64,000 nt of DNA from Phycisphaerales bacterium (GCA_029260575.1 JAJDDB010000004.1:452608-516607), one strand, 5' to 3'; numbered from the stretch's first letter, positions 9,183 through 19,084 are shown. Numbers and translations are program-made. The notes: a model not told the origin generated them from the sequence alone.

Positions 9183-10294
9183 TGAAGATCACATTCCTGC
9201 TTCCATTTGCGGGAATAGCAGGCGGCATTCGAGTCGTGTCCGTGTATGCGGATCGGTTGCGCCGTCGTGGACACGAGATTCATGTCGTGTCACTGCCGCA
9301 TTGGTTTCAGAACCGGCGGTCTATGCTTCGTGATTTTATAACTCGTCGGCTCTCGATGAAAGTGCGCGGCCAGGAAGAACCATCATTCCTGCGGGGATTG
9401 GATATCCAGCACACTGTGCTCGATCGGTATCGCCCGATCACGGACGCCGATGTGCCGGATGGCGATGTTGTCATTGCGACATGGTGGGAAACCGCAGAGT
9501 GGGCCGCAGCGCTCTCGCCGCGCAAGGGCGCAAAGGTTTATTTTCTTCAGGGGTATGATGCAGCATCCGGGCAGCCCGAAGATCGTGTCAACGACACGTG
9601 GCGTTTGCCGCTGAAGAAGATTGTTGTGTCCAGGTGGCTTGCGGATCTGGCCCGCAACACGTTTCACGACGACACCGTTTCCATCGTTTCCAACAGTGTA
9701 GATACAGATCAGTTCAACGCGCCACCGCGGAGTAAACAGCAGACACCGACGGTCGGCACGATGTATTCCGTCAAGCCGTACCGTGGGTGCGGGCATGTAT
9801 TTGAAGCTGTGGAGCGAGCAGCGCTGAAGTATCCAGAGTTGAATTTGTGTTCGTTCGGCATCGGCCCCGAAGATAAAGTCGCGCTGCCGGTTCCCGATCG
9901 TTGCACATATCACGAAATGCCGCCGCAGGATGAGCTGTCGTCGCTGTACAGCTGTTGTGATGCGTGGCTGTCGTGCCCGGAGGTCGAAGGATTTGGCCTG
10001 CCGATTCTGGAGGCGTTTGCGTGCCGGACGCCGGTCATTGCAACGCGGGCGGGGGCGGCTGAGGAGTTGCTCGCAACAGGCGGCGGCACCCTGGTGAACT
10101 ACGGGAATGTCGAGCAGATCACAGACGCCATTGTGCAAATGCTTGAAGCTGATGAGCAGCGATGGAAGCAGATGTCCGATCGGGCCTACGAGAAAGCGCG
10201 TTCCTATTCGTGGGGCGATGCAACAGACCTGTTTGAAGAAGCACTCGAAGACGCTGTCGTTTCGAAGAGTACGGTTTCGTTGGCTACGAATTGA
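9182..10294 (+). CDS. Glycosyltransferase family 4 protein
   Basis: This is a 370-residue GT-B fold enzyme. The N-terminal domain opens with MKITFLLPFAGIAGGIRVVS, a GT4-type glycine-rich acceptor loop. The C-terminal nucleotide-sugar domain carries VEGFGLPILEAFACRTPVIA, the E-x7-E motif of retaining GT4 enzymes, followed by AGAAEEL. It should add one sugar to the lipid-linked repeat unit at the cytoplasmic face; donor and acceptor cannot be told. Its start overlaps the pyruvyl transferase stop by one base, which suggests translational coupling. Confidence 0.9.
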   Translation: MKITFLLPFAGIAGGIRVVSVYADRLRRRGHEIHVVSLPHWFQNRRSMLRDFITRRLSMKVRGQEEPSFLRGLDIQHTVLDRYRPITDADVPDGDVVIATWWETAEWAAALSPRKGAKVYFLQGYDAASGQPEDRVNDTWRLPLKKIVVSRWLADLARNTFHDDTVSIVSNSVDTDQFNAPPRSKQQTPTVGTMYSVKPYRGCGHVFEAVERAALKYPELNLCSFGIGPEDKVALPVPDRCTYHEMPPQDELSSLYSCCDAWLSCPEVEGFGLPILEAFACRTPVIATRAGAAEELLATGGGTLVNYGNVEQITDAIVQMLEADEQRWKQMSDRAYEKARSYSWGDATDLFEEALEDAVVSKSTVSLATN

Positions 10295-10339
10295 GTTGAT
10301 TCACGATCGAGAGAGGAATCGCAGTACACGTACATACCC

Positions 10340-11077
10340 ATGCCCTGGCCCTTGTTCATCATTTCGATCTCAATAACGGTCGCGCTCATCGCGCTATTCG
10401 TTGTTGTATCGCTCGGTCCGGCGGTCCTGGTGCGTCACGCCCAGGATACAGAGCTGCGTCACTATACTCGAGGTCGACTTGTGCTTACGTATGATGATGG
10501 GCCGGGCAAGCGGTTCACTCCGAAGCTGTTGGATCTGCTTGCGCAACATGAAGCACGCGCTACGTTCTATCTCGTCGGGTTTCGCGCTGATGATGCGCCG
10601 CAACTTGTCGAGCGTACAATTGCAGCCGGACATGAAATCGGCAATCACGGATATTGGCACCGCAACGCCTGGCGGGTATTACCATGGCGATCGATGAGAG
10701 ACGTGCGTGATGGTTTTCGTGCGCTCAGCAAGCGGAGCACGAGGCCGATGACGTATCGTCCTCCGTTCGGAAACCTGACAACGTGGAGTTGGTTGACAGC
10801 GCGCAGTCATCATGCACCAGTGTATTGGTGGACATGCGACGGACGTGATCAAAGCAGTTCCATCCCCGATCCTTCAGTCGTCGTACATGAAGTGACCAAG
10901 GCGGGCGGCGGTGTCGTGCTTATGCACAGCCACGACAGCGGTGAACATCGTGAGCAATATGTTCTTGAGCTGACGAAACAGCTTCTGCATGCAGCTGGAG
11001 TCAACGGCTGGAAGGTATGTACGATTTCAGCATTGACTGGCGGAGGTGCGCATTGGAAGGGGGAAGCAGCGGCATGA
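10340..11077 (+). CDS. Polysaccharide deacetylase (CE4/NodB family)
   Basis: The product has 245 residues: an N-terminal membrane anchor (about 5-24) and one NodB domain. All canonical motifs are visible: TYDDGP with Asp52/Asp53, the metal site His103 and His107 (NHGYWH), RPPFGN at 140-145, and VLMHSHD with His196. CE4 enzymes remove N- or O-acetyl groups from polysaccharides; the anchor would place it at the outer face of the inner membrane. Similar anchored deacetylases are standard members of exosortase-associated polysaccharide loci. The stop overlaps the next start (ATGA). Confidence 0.9.
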   Translation: MPWPLFIISISITVALIALFVVVSLGPAVLVRHAQDTELRHYTRGRLVLTYDDGPGKRFTPKLLDLLAQHEARATFYLVGFRADDAPQLVERTIAAGHEIGNHGYWHRNAWRVLPWRSMRDVRDGFRALSKRSTRPMTYRPPFGNLTTWSWLTARSHHAPVYWWTCDGRDQSSSIPDPSVVVHEVTKAGGGVVLMHSHDSGEHREQYVLELTKQLLHAAGVNGWKVCTISALTGGGAHWKGEAAA

Positions 11078-12093
11078 TTGCTACGCTGAACCGAATGCAG
11101 GTGAAGTTATGTGAGCTTGATCAATGGAATGATGTGCTGTTGCGGTTTCCGCAGCACACAGTATTTCATCGCCGACAGTGGCTCGAAATGCTGATGGCAG
11201 ACCACGGCCTCAAACCCGTGTTGCTGCACGTTGAATCTGATGGCGCACTCGTCGCTGCTTGGCCGAGCATGTCGATGCGTAAGGGGCCGCTGCGGATACT
11301 CGGGTCGCCGCTACCGGGATGGAGCACCGCGTACATGGGTCCGCTGTTTACACCCGAGGCGGATGTGCCTGCATGTCTGGATGTAATGCTTCAAAGCCGG
11401 TGGATGAAGCGCAATGCATTCTTTGCGTGCAAGACTCTGGATGTGGATTTCGACATCGACATGCAGCCGTTTGACTTCACCGCGACGATGGACTTCGAAA
11501 CGTACCTGGTAGATCTTGCGCAGGATGAAGAGCAACTGTGGTCGAATATGAAGGGCGAATGTCGTACGCGGGTGCGCAAGGCTCGCAAGCTTGAAGTTGA
11601 GATTGTCGAGGACACCGAACGAAGTTTCGCAGACGACTACTGGGCAATGTGTGAAGAGACGTTTGCGAATTCCGGCATTCAACCGACGCACAGCCGACAG
11701 TTCATCTTCGAAATGTGGGATCGCCTGTATGCCGACGGTTCATTGCTCGTGCTGTCAGCAAGGCTCGGCGGTAAGCGCATAGGAACACTGGTCCTGCCAT
11801 ATGACGGACACACAATGTACTACTGGGGTGGCGCATCGTTTCTGGAACATCGGAAGATTCCGGCGCACAACCTTCTGCACTGGGAAGCCATGTGCCGCGC
11901 GAAAGCCCTCGGGCTTCGGTATTACGATTTTGTTTCAACATGCGGCGGACCCGGTCGATTCAAGAAGACTTTTGGCGGAGATGCTGTGCATCGCGCCATG
12001 CATTGGGAGCGAAGTTCATCAAAGTTGATGGCTGCTTTGAAACAACGCTACGAGCGGTATCTGCATAAGCGGCGGCAAGTGCAGTCTGAATGA
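11074..12093 (+). CDS. FemAB/GNAT-like acyl- or aminoacyltransferase
   Basis: The 339-residue product matches the FemAB-related GNAT-fold group: CRTRVRKARK (a typical basic helix), then LVLSARLGGKRIGTLVLPYD and the closing YYDFVSTCGGPGRFKKTFGG. Members transfer aminoacyl or acyl groups to cell-wall or polysaccharide precursors, and PEP-CTERM-type loci usually contain one. The ATG at 11074 is preferred: it overlaps the deacetylase stop (ATGA) and follows GGAAGGGGGA. A start at 11017 would read through a non-family stretch. The transferred group is unknown. Confidence 0.8.
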   Translation: MIATLNRMQVKLCELDQWNDVLLRFPQHTVFHRRQWLEMLMADHGLKPVLLHVESDGALVAAWPSMSMRKGPLRILGSPLPGWSTAYMGPLFTPEADVPACLDVMLQSRWMKRNAFFACKTLDVDFDIDMQPFDFTATMDFETYLVDLAQDEEQLWSNMKGECRTRVRKARKLEVEIVEDTERSFADDYWAMCEETFANSGIQPTHSRQFIFEMWDRLYADGSLLVLSARLGGKRIGTLVLPYDGHTMYYWGGASFLEHRKIPAHNLLHWEAMCRAKALGLRYYDFVSTCGGPGRFKKTFGGDAVHRAMHWERSSSKLMAALKQRYERYLHKRRQVQSE

Positions 12094-12160
12094 GCGTACG
12101 GGAGTTGTGCGATTGCGTTGTGTTTCATCGAGGAATTGATCGAGAGTAAGGATCATTTTC

Positions 12161-13582
12161 GTGCCTGAATTGGTTCCCATTACGCTGCTTGCCTGGATAC
12201 CCCTTGTTGTGGGGTTGTTCACGTGGTTTGAGCCGCGCCGTGCGGTACTGATCGCATACATCACCGGTTTTCTGTTTCTGCCGCAGGGCACAATTGAGTT
12301 CTCGGGGTTTCCGGAACTCTCCCGAACTGCAGCAACCAGTTGGGGTGTGATTGCGGGGATTCTGCTCGTTGACATGGGACGCCTCGTGCGGTTTCGGCCG
12401 AGTTGGGTGGATCTGCCGATGCTCATGTGGTGTCTTGCACCGCTTGCATCATCACTTTCGAATCAGATCGGCGAGTACAACGGCATCTATGACGGGGCAT
12501 CAGTTGTCCTGGGGCAGGTTCTGGAATGGGGAATCCCGTATCTCGCAGCTCGACTGTACTTCACAAACATCAAGCACCTGCATGAACTGGCGATGGGTAT
12601 TCTCATTGGCGGGATCGTATACGTGCCGTTGTGTCTGTTCGAAATCCGTATGAGCCCGCAGCTACATAACTTTGTGTACGGGTATCACCCGACGCATTTC
12701 GGCATGGTTGTTCGTCTTGGCGGGTACCGGCCGATGGTGTTCATGCAACATGGGCTGATGCTCGGGCTGTGGATGTCAGCCGCATCAATCGTCGCAATCT
12801 GGCTGTGGTATTCACGCTCCTACCGTCAGTTGTTCGGCGTTCCGTCGGTGCTCATCATGCTCTGCGTGGTGGGCACGACAGTGTTGAGCAAATCCATGGG
12901 CGCGCTAGTTTTGCTGACCGGCGCGATGGGCTTGCTGTTCGTCGCACGCAATCTGCGAATGCCAGCTCTTGTGTATGTCGCGGTGGCAGTCGCGCCGATC
13001 TACATGTTCCTCCGCGTCAACGATGTATGGCACGGCGAACAGGTTATCGAACTGGCAGCGTCGTTCGATCAGGAGCGCGCGGAATCACTGCTCGGCAGGC
13101 TTGAGAACGAATCACTGCTTGCTGATCGTGCGATGGAGCGGCCGATCTTCGGTTGGGGTCAATGGGGCCGTTGGCGCGTACTCGATGAAACTGGCAAAGA
13201 CATCACCGTGGCTGACGGAATGTGGATCATCACGCTCGGCCAGATGGGACTGGTTGGTGTGATTTCATTGACTGCTGCGCTGCTGCTGCCGATTGTTCTA
13301 CTCGTTCGCGCGCTTCCGATTCGATTGTGGGCCACTCCTGCCGGAGGGCCGGCTGCGGCGCTTGCGGCAGTGCTGCTCATATACATGCTGGACTTGCTTC
13401 CGAACGCCATGCTCAGTCCGATGTACCTGCTGATTGCTGGCGGATTGTCGAGCTTCTGCCTGGCAGCGATGAACTCGCGCGCGCAGGCAGCGTATGCACA
13501 ACGGGTAAGCAGGAGTCGCACCAGATCGCCTTCACGGGAATCGAATCAACATCCAGCTCAACACCTTCACCAGCCCGGATGA
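12161..13582 (+). CDS. O-antigen ligase / Wzy-type polymerase family membrane protein
   Basis: This is a 473-residue polytopic protein with about ten to twelve hydrophobic segments and one longer soluble loop between about residues 280 and 350. The loop ends in RPIFGWGQWGRW, resembling the conserved loop Arg/His region of O-antigen ligase (Wzy_C/WaaL) proteins. The GTG start at 12161 follows AAGGA. It should polymerise repeat units or ligate the finished chain at the periplasmic face. It resembles the putative O-glycosylation ligase of exosortase loci, but polymerase and ligase cannot be separated by sequence alone. Confidence 0.8.
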   Translation: MPELVPITLLAWIPLVVGLFTWFEPRRAVLIAYITGFLFLPQGTIEFSGFPELSRTAATSWGVIAGILLVDMGRLVRFRPSWVDLPMLMWCLAPLASSLSNQIGEYNGIYDGASVVLGQVLEWGIPYLAARLYFTNIKHLHELAMGILIGGIVYVPLCLFEIRMSPQLHNFVYGYHPTHFGMVVRLGGYRPMVFMQHGLMLGLWMSAASIVAIWLWYSRSYRQLFGVPSVLIMLCVVGTTVLSKSMGALVLLTGAMGLLFVARNLRMPALVYVAVAVAPIYMFLRVNDVWHGEQVIELAASFDQERAESLLGRLENESLLADRAMERPIFGWGQWGRWRVLDETGKDITVADGMWIITLGQMGLVGVISLTAALLLPIVLLVRALPIRLWATPAGGPAAALAAVLLIYMLDLLPNAMLSPMYLLIAGGLSSFCLAAMNSRAQAAYAQRVSRSRTRSPSRESNQHPAQHLHQPG

Positions 13583-13589
13583 ATCGACT

Positions 13590-14840
13590 ATGTCAGTGCA
13601 TGCGCAGACAGTTCAGAAACAGGACGCTCCGCCTCGGCGAAACGGGACGCTGCATATTGTCCCCGCGCTGATTGCACCGTCGACTGAGACGGGCAGCATC
13701 GTGCTGACGCAGAAATTTCTGGATGGTATTCGAGCGTATCAACAACGCTGGTCCGGCCCGGTCAACGTACACATGCTCAGCGAAGGGCATCGCGATCGCC
13801 ATCTTGATGATGTAACTGTTGACCCGAGTGATCCGCATTCGCCGTTTCGCCGAATCGAAGCCGCGGATATGAGCTGGATTGAGACTGTGCTCGATGATGC
13901 GGCTGTTTTTCTGGTGTCACTAGTGGATAGGAATCTGCCTCTCGTTCAGGAACTTGTGGATCGCGGCGCTACAGTGGTGTTGATTACCGAGCAAAGCGAG
14001 CGGACCCGTGATGGAATCATTCGCGCGGAGACGCGCAATCCGGTGCTGCGATGGCGCCGGCAGTGGTGGTCGCATCGTATCGAACGCCAGTACATCGACG
14101 CTGTGCTCGCAGTCACCGGCGTACAGTGCAACGGCGCGCCGACGTATGAGGCGTATCGTCGGGTCAACCGAAATGCAATGTTCTATCTGGACAGTCGTAT
14201 GACAGCGGAGATGATAGCAACACCGCAGCACATAGAGCATCGTTTTGCAGCGCTGCGCAATGGTGAACCGCTGCGGCTGGGGTTTTCAGGGCGATTGGTT
14301 GCGATAAAAGGTGCAGACGATCTACCGCTGGTTGCGATGCATTTGCGCGATCTGGGCGTGGCATTCACACTTGATATTATCGGTGGCGGAACGGACGAAT
14401 TTGAACAACTGCTGCGCTCGCGGATTGCCAAACTGGATCTTGAAAAACATGTACGTATGCGCGGCGTGATGGATTTTGAATCCGAGTTGGTGCCGTACCT
14501 GCGCGAGAATATTGATATCTTCCTGTGCTGTCATCGCCAGGGTGATCCATCATGCACGTACATAGAAACTCTGGGCTGCGGCGTGCCGGTCGCTGGCTAC
14601 GACAACGAGGCATGGAGAGGATTGCACGAACGGGGTGTGCCCGGATGGATCGCGCCGATGTCTGATCCGCTCGCGCTTGCTACGCGACTTGTCGAACTTG
14701 ACGCAGCCCGCAATGAGGTGGAACAGGCAGCAGTCGCATCTCGAGAATTCGCACTGGAACATACGTTTGAAGCGACGATGGATCAGCGGGTGGAGCATTT
14801 GCGCGCATGTGCCGGTTCGGTCAAGGAACTTCTATCGTGA
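13590..14840 (+). CDS. Glycosyltransferase family 4 protein
   Basis: The product is a 416-residue GT-B enzyme. The C-terminal half has LRLGFSGRLVAIKGADDLP, LDIIGGGTDEFEQLL and the late donor-site segment YIETLGCGVPVAGYDN, where Glu and Gly residues of the GT4 donor loop are retained. The N-terminal 30 residues are polar and do not look like a signal. It starts only 7 nt after the polymerase stop, and its own stop overlaps the next gene by 4 nt. It is a cytoplasmic step of repeat-unit assembly; the sugar is unknown. Confidence 0.85.
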   Translation: MSVHAQTVQKQDAPPRRNGTLHIVPALIAPSTETGSIVLTQKFLDGIRAYQQRWSGPVNVHMLSEGHRDRHLDDVTVDPSDPHSPFRRIEAADMSWIETVLDDAAVFLVSLVDRNLPLVQELVDRGATVVLITEQSERTRDGIIRAETRNPVLRWRRQWWSHRIERQYIDAVLAVTGVQCNGAPTYEAYRRVNRNAMFYLDSRMTAEMIATPQHIEHRFAALRNGEPLRLGFSGRLVAIKGADDLPLVAMHLRDLGVAFTLDIIGGGTDEFEQLLRSRIAKLDLEKHVRMRGVMDFESELVPYLRENIDIFLCCHRQGDPSCTYIETLGCGVPVAGYDNEAWRGLHERGVPGWIAPMSDPLALATRLVELDAARNEVEQAAVASREFALEHTFEATMDQRVEHLRACAGSVKELLS

Positions 14841-15808
14841 AGTCCCTCGCAGTGATCATTCTGAATTACCGACGTGCGGAGCTCACCATCGGCTGTCTGG
14901 AATCGCTCGCGCCGGAAATGTCTGATCATCCTGATTGGTGTGCAGTGCTCGTCGATAACGCGTCAGATGATGGTTCTGCAGATGAACTCGAACGCGCGAT
15001 CAACAGCAACGGCTGGTCGCAGTGGCTGACATTCGTGCGCTCGCCGATCAACACCGGGTTCGCCGGCGGCAACAATATTGGATTCCGAACAGTACAGGCG
15101 GAGCATTACCTGCTTCTCAACAGCGATGCGCGCGTTCGGCATTGCGCAATGACGACGTTGCTTGGGGCTGCAGCCGCCAATCCACGGGCGGGGTTGATCG
15201 GTCCGGAATTGCAGGACCCTGATGCTACGCCGCAGATCAGTTGTTTTCGCTATCGCTCGCCGGTCAGTGAAATGCTAGCCGCAGCGGGCACAGGTGTGTT
15301 CGATTCCATGTTGCGCCGATTTGTTGTTGCGATTCCGAAGGACGCAGACAGCCCTCCGGACTGGGTAAGTTTTGCCTGCATTCTCATTCGTCGTGATGTA
15401 CTCGAACAGGTCGGCGAGATGGATGAAGGGTACTTCATGTACTTCGAAGACATCGATTTCGCCCGGCGGGTGCGCAAGGCGGGGTGGGATGTCGTGTATG
15501 AGCCTCGCGCCAAAGTCGTGCATTTGCGCGGCGGCACATCGTCGGTGAAAGCTGCAATCCGCAAGCGGCAGCGAATTCCGCGTTATTACTATGAAGCGCG
15601 AAGTCGTTACTTTGCCAAGTTCTACGGCGGCATTGCCGGCCTTGTGTATACGAATGCGATGTGGTTGGCGGGGCGCAGTGTCTCGCTGATTCGAGAGATT
15701 CTGCGACAGAAGAAATCACACACATGCCTGCACGAAGCTCGCGACAACTGGACGAACACATTGTCGCCGATGAAGAAGTCGGTGGCGCCTGGTGGGGGTG
15801 ATCTGTGA
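14837..15808 (+). CDS. Glycosyltransferase family 2 protein (rhamnosyltransferase-like)
   Basis: This 323-residue GT-A enzyme begins SLAVIILNYRRAELTIGCL. It continues with the nucleotide-binding VDNASDDGS, the NTGFAGGNNIG segment and the metal-binding LLLNSDARV. The later MYFEDIDFARRVRKAGW is the acceptor-side motif of WcaA/rhamnosyltransferase-like GT2 proteins. The GTG at 14837 overlaps the previous stop in a GTGA arrangement and follows AAGGA. The donor sugar cannot be read from sequence. Confidence 0.9.
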   Translation: MKSLAVIILNYRRAELTIGCLESLAPEMSDHPDWCAVLVDNASDDGSADELERAINSNGWSQWLTFVRSPINTGFAGGNNIGFRTVQAEHYLLLNSDARVRHCAMTTLLGAAAANPRAGLIGPELQDPDATPQISCFRYRSPVSEMLAAAGTGVFDSMLRRFVVAIPKDADSPPDWVSFACILIRRDVLEQVGEMDEGYFMYFEDIDFARRVRKAGWDVVYEPRAKVVHLRGGTSSVKAAIRKRQRIPRYYYEARSRYFAKFYGGIAGLVYTNAMWLAGRSVSLIREILRQKKSHTCLHEARDNWTNTLSPMKKSVAPGGGDL

Positions 15809-16704
15809 ACGGCCTGCCGGATTTCATCATCATCGGTGCAATGAAATGCGCGACAAGCACGTTACACGATCAGCTTGCTACACAGTCGGGCGTGTTCATG
15901 AGCGAGCCGAAGGAGCCGTGCTTCTTCAGCGATGATGCGAACTGGAACCGTGGTATCGACTGGTACAGAGGACTGTTCGCCGATGCGCAGCCGGGCGATA
16001 CATGCGGTGAATCCAGCACGCATTACACGAAACTGCCGACGCATCCGCACACGGTGCGGCGCATGCGCGACGCGATCGGAACCGATGTGCGATTGATATA
16101 CATGATGCGCCATCCGATTGATCGGTTGGTGTCGCAGTACATCCACGAATGGTCGCAAGGGAGTATTCCCAACGGTATGACAATCGACGATGCTGTCGAC
16201 GAGCATGTGGAGCTTGTGGACTACGGGCGGTATGCGTATCAGTTGCAGCCGTATTTGGAGGCGTTCGGAACTCAATCAATACTTCCGGTGTTCTTCGAGC
16301 GATTCGTGGCGCAACCGCACAATGAGTTGCAGCGCGTGGGGGCGTTTCTCAACCTGCCCGCTCAGCCGAAATGGATTGACGATCTCGGACAGCGCAATGT
16401 TTCCAACGAACGAATGCGCCGCAGTGGGTTCCGCGATGCGCTGCTTGCGGTGCCCGGTGTGCGTCCGATGTTGCGCCGTGTTGTTCCGCAGCAAACACGA
16501 CATCGAATCATGCGGCAATGGTCTATGCAGCAGCGGCCGGAGCTTTTGTCTGCGACGCGCGACATGCTGGAGGCGCTTTACGATGACGACTTGACGACGC
16601 TGGGGAGCTGGCTGGGTATGACGCTGAACTGCGCGACTTTCACTTCTGTTGCGCGATCGCAGCAGCCGACGTGGCGCCAGCCGATTGCGAGTGCTGCATC
16701 ATGA
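15805..16704 (+). CDS. PAPS-dependent carbohydrate sulfotransferase
   Basis: The 299-residue product has the 5'-phosphosulfate loop IIIGAMKCATSTL near the N-terminus with Lys14. It also has the 3'-phosphate site RHPIDRLVSQY near 102-112, as in heparan-sulfate-type sulfotransferases. It should transfer sulfate from PAPS to a hydroxyl or amine of the polysaccharide. It lies between two GT2 genes, overlapping both by 4 nt, so sulfation seems an integral step rather than a late addition. There is no signal peptide, which fits action on cytoplasmic lipid-linked intermediates. Confidence 0.9.
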   Translation: MNGLPDFIIIGAMKCATSTLHDQLATQSGVFMSEPKEPCFFSDDANWNRGIDWYRGLFADAQPGDTCGESSTHYTKLPTHPHTVRRMRDAIGTDVRLIYMMRHPIDRLVSQYIHEWSQGSIPNGMTIDDAVDEHVELVDYGRYAYQLQPYLEAFGTQSILPVFFERFVAQPHNELQRVGAFLNLPAQPKWIDDLGQRNVSNERMRRSGFRDALLAVPGVRPMLRRVVPQQTRHRIMRQWSMQQRPELLSATRDMLEALYDDDLTTLGSWLGMTLNCATFTSVARSQQPTWRQPIASAAS

Positions 16705-17780
16705 ATGATAATCATGCAAACATGGGTGCTGTTCTGATCGGACGCAATGAAGGCACGCGCCTCATTCGTTGCATCGAATCCGTCATCGGCCGCGTGGGAA
16801 TGGTTGTATATGTTGATTCAGGATCGACCGATGGTAGCGTTACCGCAGCCCGCGGCCTGAACGCGCATGTTCTCGAGCTCGATGCTGATGTACCGTTCAC
16901 CGCAGCCCGGGCCCGCAATGCCGGCCTTGGTGAATTGTTGCACGTGCAGCCCGAAGTGCAATACGTGCAATATATTGATGGCGATTGCGAACTCGTCGAC
17001 GGATGGCTCGATGCAGCAGCGAAGTTTCTTGATGAGCATGACACCTGTGCTGTGGTGTGCGGCAGACGTCGCGAGCGTCATCCGAATGCAACGGTGTACA
17101 ACCAGGTCACCGACATGGAATGGGACACACCCCCTGGCGTTGCACAAGCATGTGGCGGCGATGCACTGATGCGCATCGAAGCGCTTCATGACGTGGGCGG
17201 GTTCAATGGCGCGCTCATCGCTGGGGAAGAGCCGGAGCTGTGCGTGCGTCTGGGCGCAGCCGGATGGAACATTCACCGGCTGGATCACGAAATGACGCTG
17301 CACGATGCAAATATCACGCAGTTCTCGCAATGGTGGCGTCGATCGGTGCGCTGCGGGCATGCATATGCGGAGGGCCGGGCGCTGCACGGCAGCGCGCCGC
17401 AACGGTTTCGTGTCAATGAAGTGCGTTCGATCATTGAATGGGCGCTCATCCTTCCCCTCGTCGCTGTCGGATTTGCGCCGTTTACATACGGCATCAGCAT
17501 TCTGTTACTGGTTGCATACGGTCTACTCGTCTGGCGCGTGCGTCGGTATTGGCTTGGCCGGGAGTATTCAAAGCAGAACGCGCATCGCGCGTCGGTGCAT
17601 GCGGTGATCGGCAAGTTCGCAGAGCTTGTCGGCATATGTACGTTCTGGTGGAATCGACTGTGGAATCGCAAAAGTACATTGATCGAATACAAGACAAGTG
17701 CTCCATCGACATCTGCGGGAACAATAGTAACAACTGATGCTGATGAAGCACATGTTGCAATGGAGGCCGGTCAACTGTGA
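16701..17780 (+). CDS. Glycosyltransferase family 2 protein with C-terminal membrane segments
   Basis: This is a 359-residue GT-A protein. It carries GAVLIGRNEGTRLIRCIES, VDSGSTDGS (donor binding) and YIDGDCELVDGWL (metal DxD-like), then a CGGDALMRIEAL segment and GEEPELCVRLGAAGW. Two hydrophobic helices follow at about 245-285. The chosen ATG (16701) overlaps the sulfotransferase stop in an ATGA arrangement; an upstream start at 16671 is not needed. It is likely bound to the inner membrane. Similar GT2 proteins occur in exosortase-type loci. Confidence 0.88.
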   Translation: MNDNHANMGAVLIGRNEGTRLIRCIESVIGRVGMVVYVDSGSTDGSVTAARGLNAHVLELDADVPFTAARARNAGLGELLHVQPEVQYVQYIDGDCELVDGWLDAAAKFLDEHDTCAVVCGRRRERHPNATVYNQVTDMEWDTPPGVAQACGGDALMRIEALHDVGGFNGALIAGEEPELCVRLGAAGWNIHRLDHEMTLHDANITQFSQWWRRSVRCGHAYAEGRALHGSAPQRFRVNEVRSIIEWALILPLVAVGFAPFTYGISILLLVAYGLLVWRVRRYWLGREYSKQNAHRASVHAVIGKFAELVGICTFWWNRLWNRKSTLIEYKTSAPSTSAGTIVTTDADEAHVAMEAGQL

Positions 17781-19084
17781 TTGAAACGGCAGCCACAATG
17801 CAGGAATCAGCATGCACCAACGAGTCATCGCCGACAGCAGGCGACGATGTCGTCGAACTTCGGTTGGCGTACCTGACGACGGAATATCCCAAGGCCAGCC
17901 ACACGTTCATTCGTCGTGAGATTCTGGAATTGGAGCGCTGCGATGTGCCGATTCAGCGCATTGCGATTCGAGACAGCGGCGGGGTTATCGCAGATGCAGT
18001 GGACAGGGATGAAGCTGAACGCACATTTGTTTGCTTGAAGCAGCCGAAGATCACCTTTCTGCGTGCGACTGCTGCGACACTGCTTGGTCGGCCTGCAAAG
18101 TTCTTCAAAGCTCTGCGAACGACACTGCATATGGGCCGAGTCAGTGATCGCGGCATACTTCGGCATCTTGCGTACCTTGTTGAAGCATGTCTGTTGGCTC
18201 GGCATCTGCATGAAAGCAACATTGATCATGTGCATGTGCATTTCGGCACGAACGCTGCGGCAGTGGCGCGATTGATACGCGTGCTCGGCGGCCCGAGCTA
18301 CAGCATGACTGTGCATGGGCCGGATGAATTTGATGCGCCGCGTGGATTCAGTCTTGGTGAGAAAGTGGTGGATTCGGAATTTGTGTGCGCAATCAGCGAC
18401 TTCTGCGCTGCGCAGCTTCGACGATGGACGCCGTTTGAACAGTGGTCGAAAATTCACGTCGTGCATTGTTCAGTTGACGATTCGTTTCTTGCCGCGCCCG
18501 AACCTGTATCGGCCGACTCGAATCTGTTCCTGTCGATCGGTCGGCTGTCAGCTCAGAAGGGGCAGCTTCTGCTTGTGGAAGCGCTGGCGGAGCTGATTCG
18601 GGACGGCCACGATGTTCAGTTAGTGCTGGCCGGTGACGGCGAGTTGCGTCCTGAACTGGAGGCGCGCATCCGAGAGTTGGAATGCGGCGACAACGTAACA
18701 ATCACGGGATATGTCGATGAGCAGCGCATTCGCCGGTTGTTGCAAGAATGTCGCGCACTTGTACAACCGAGTTTTGCTGAGGGCTTGCCCGTTGTGATTA
18801 TGGAGGCATTTGCAATGGGCCGGCCGGTTGTTGCCTCGTGCATCAACGGGATTCCGGAGCTTGTCAGGGATGGTGAAAACGGTTGGCTCATCACCGCAGG
18901 AAACGTCCGGGCGATCACCGATTCCATGCGAGCTGTTCTCGATGCTGATGGGCAGCGCTTGTCGTCGATGGGTCTGGCTGGTCGCGAGCGTGTGTTGGCG
19001 GATCATCGTTGTGTGACCGAAGCAGAAAAGCTACTGGATCTGCTACGAAGCGTGGCCAAACGTCGATCTTTGGAGCAATCGTAA
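17777..19084 (+). CDS. Glycosyltransferase family 4 protein (WcaL/colanic-acid type)
   Basis: The product has 435 residues. The N-terminal domain carries LAYLTTEYPKASHTFIRREI, the signature opening of colanic acid WcaL-type glycosyltransferases, then HVHFGTNAAAVARL and YSMTVHGPDEF. The C-terminal donor domain has FLSIGRLSAQKGQLLLVEAL and FAEGLPVVIMEAFAMGRPVV (E-x7-E). The GTG start overlaps the previous stop. It should act in cytoplasmic assembly of the repeat unit. Confidence 0.92.
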   Translation: MIETAATMQESACTNESSPTAGDDVVELRLAYLTTEYPKASHTFIRREILELERCDVPIQRIAIRDSGGVIADAVDRDEAERTFVCLKQPKITFLRATAATLLGRPAKFFKALRTTLHMGRVSDRGILRHLAYLVEACLLARHLHESNIDHVHVHFGTNAAAVARLIRVLGGPSYSMTVHGPDEFDAPRGFSLGEKVVDSEFVCAISDFCAAQLRRWTPFEQWSKIHVVHCSVDDSFLAAPEPVSADSNLFLSIGRLSAQKGQLLLVEALAELIRDGHDVQLVLAGDGELRPELEARIRELECGDNVTITGYVDEQRIRRLLQECRALVQPSFAEGLPVVIMEAFAMGRPVVASCINGIPELVRDGENGWLITAGNVRAITDSMRAVLDADGQRLSSMGLAGRERVLADHRCVTEAEKLLDLLRSVAKRRSLEQS

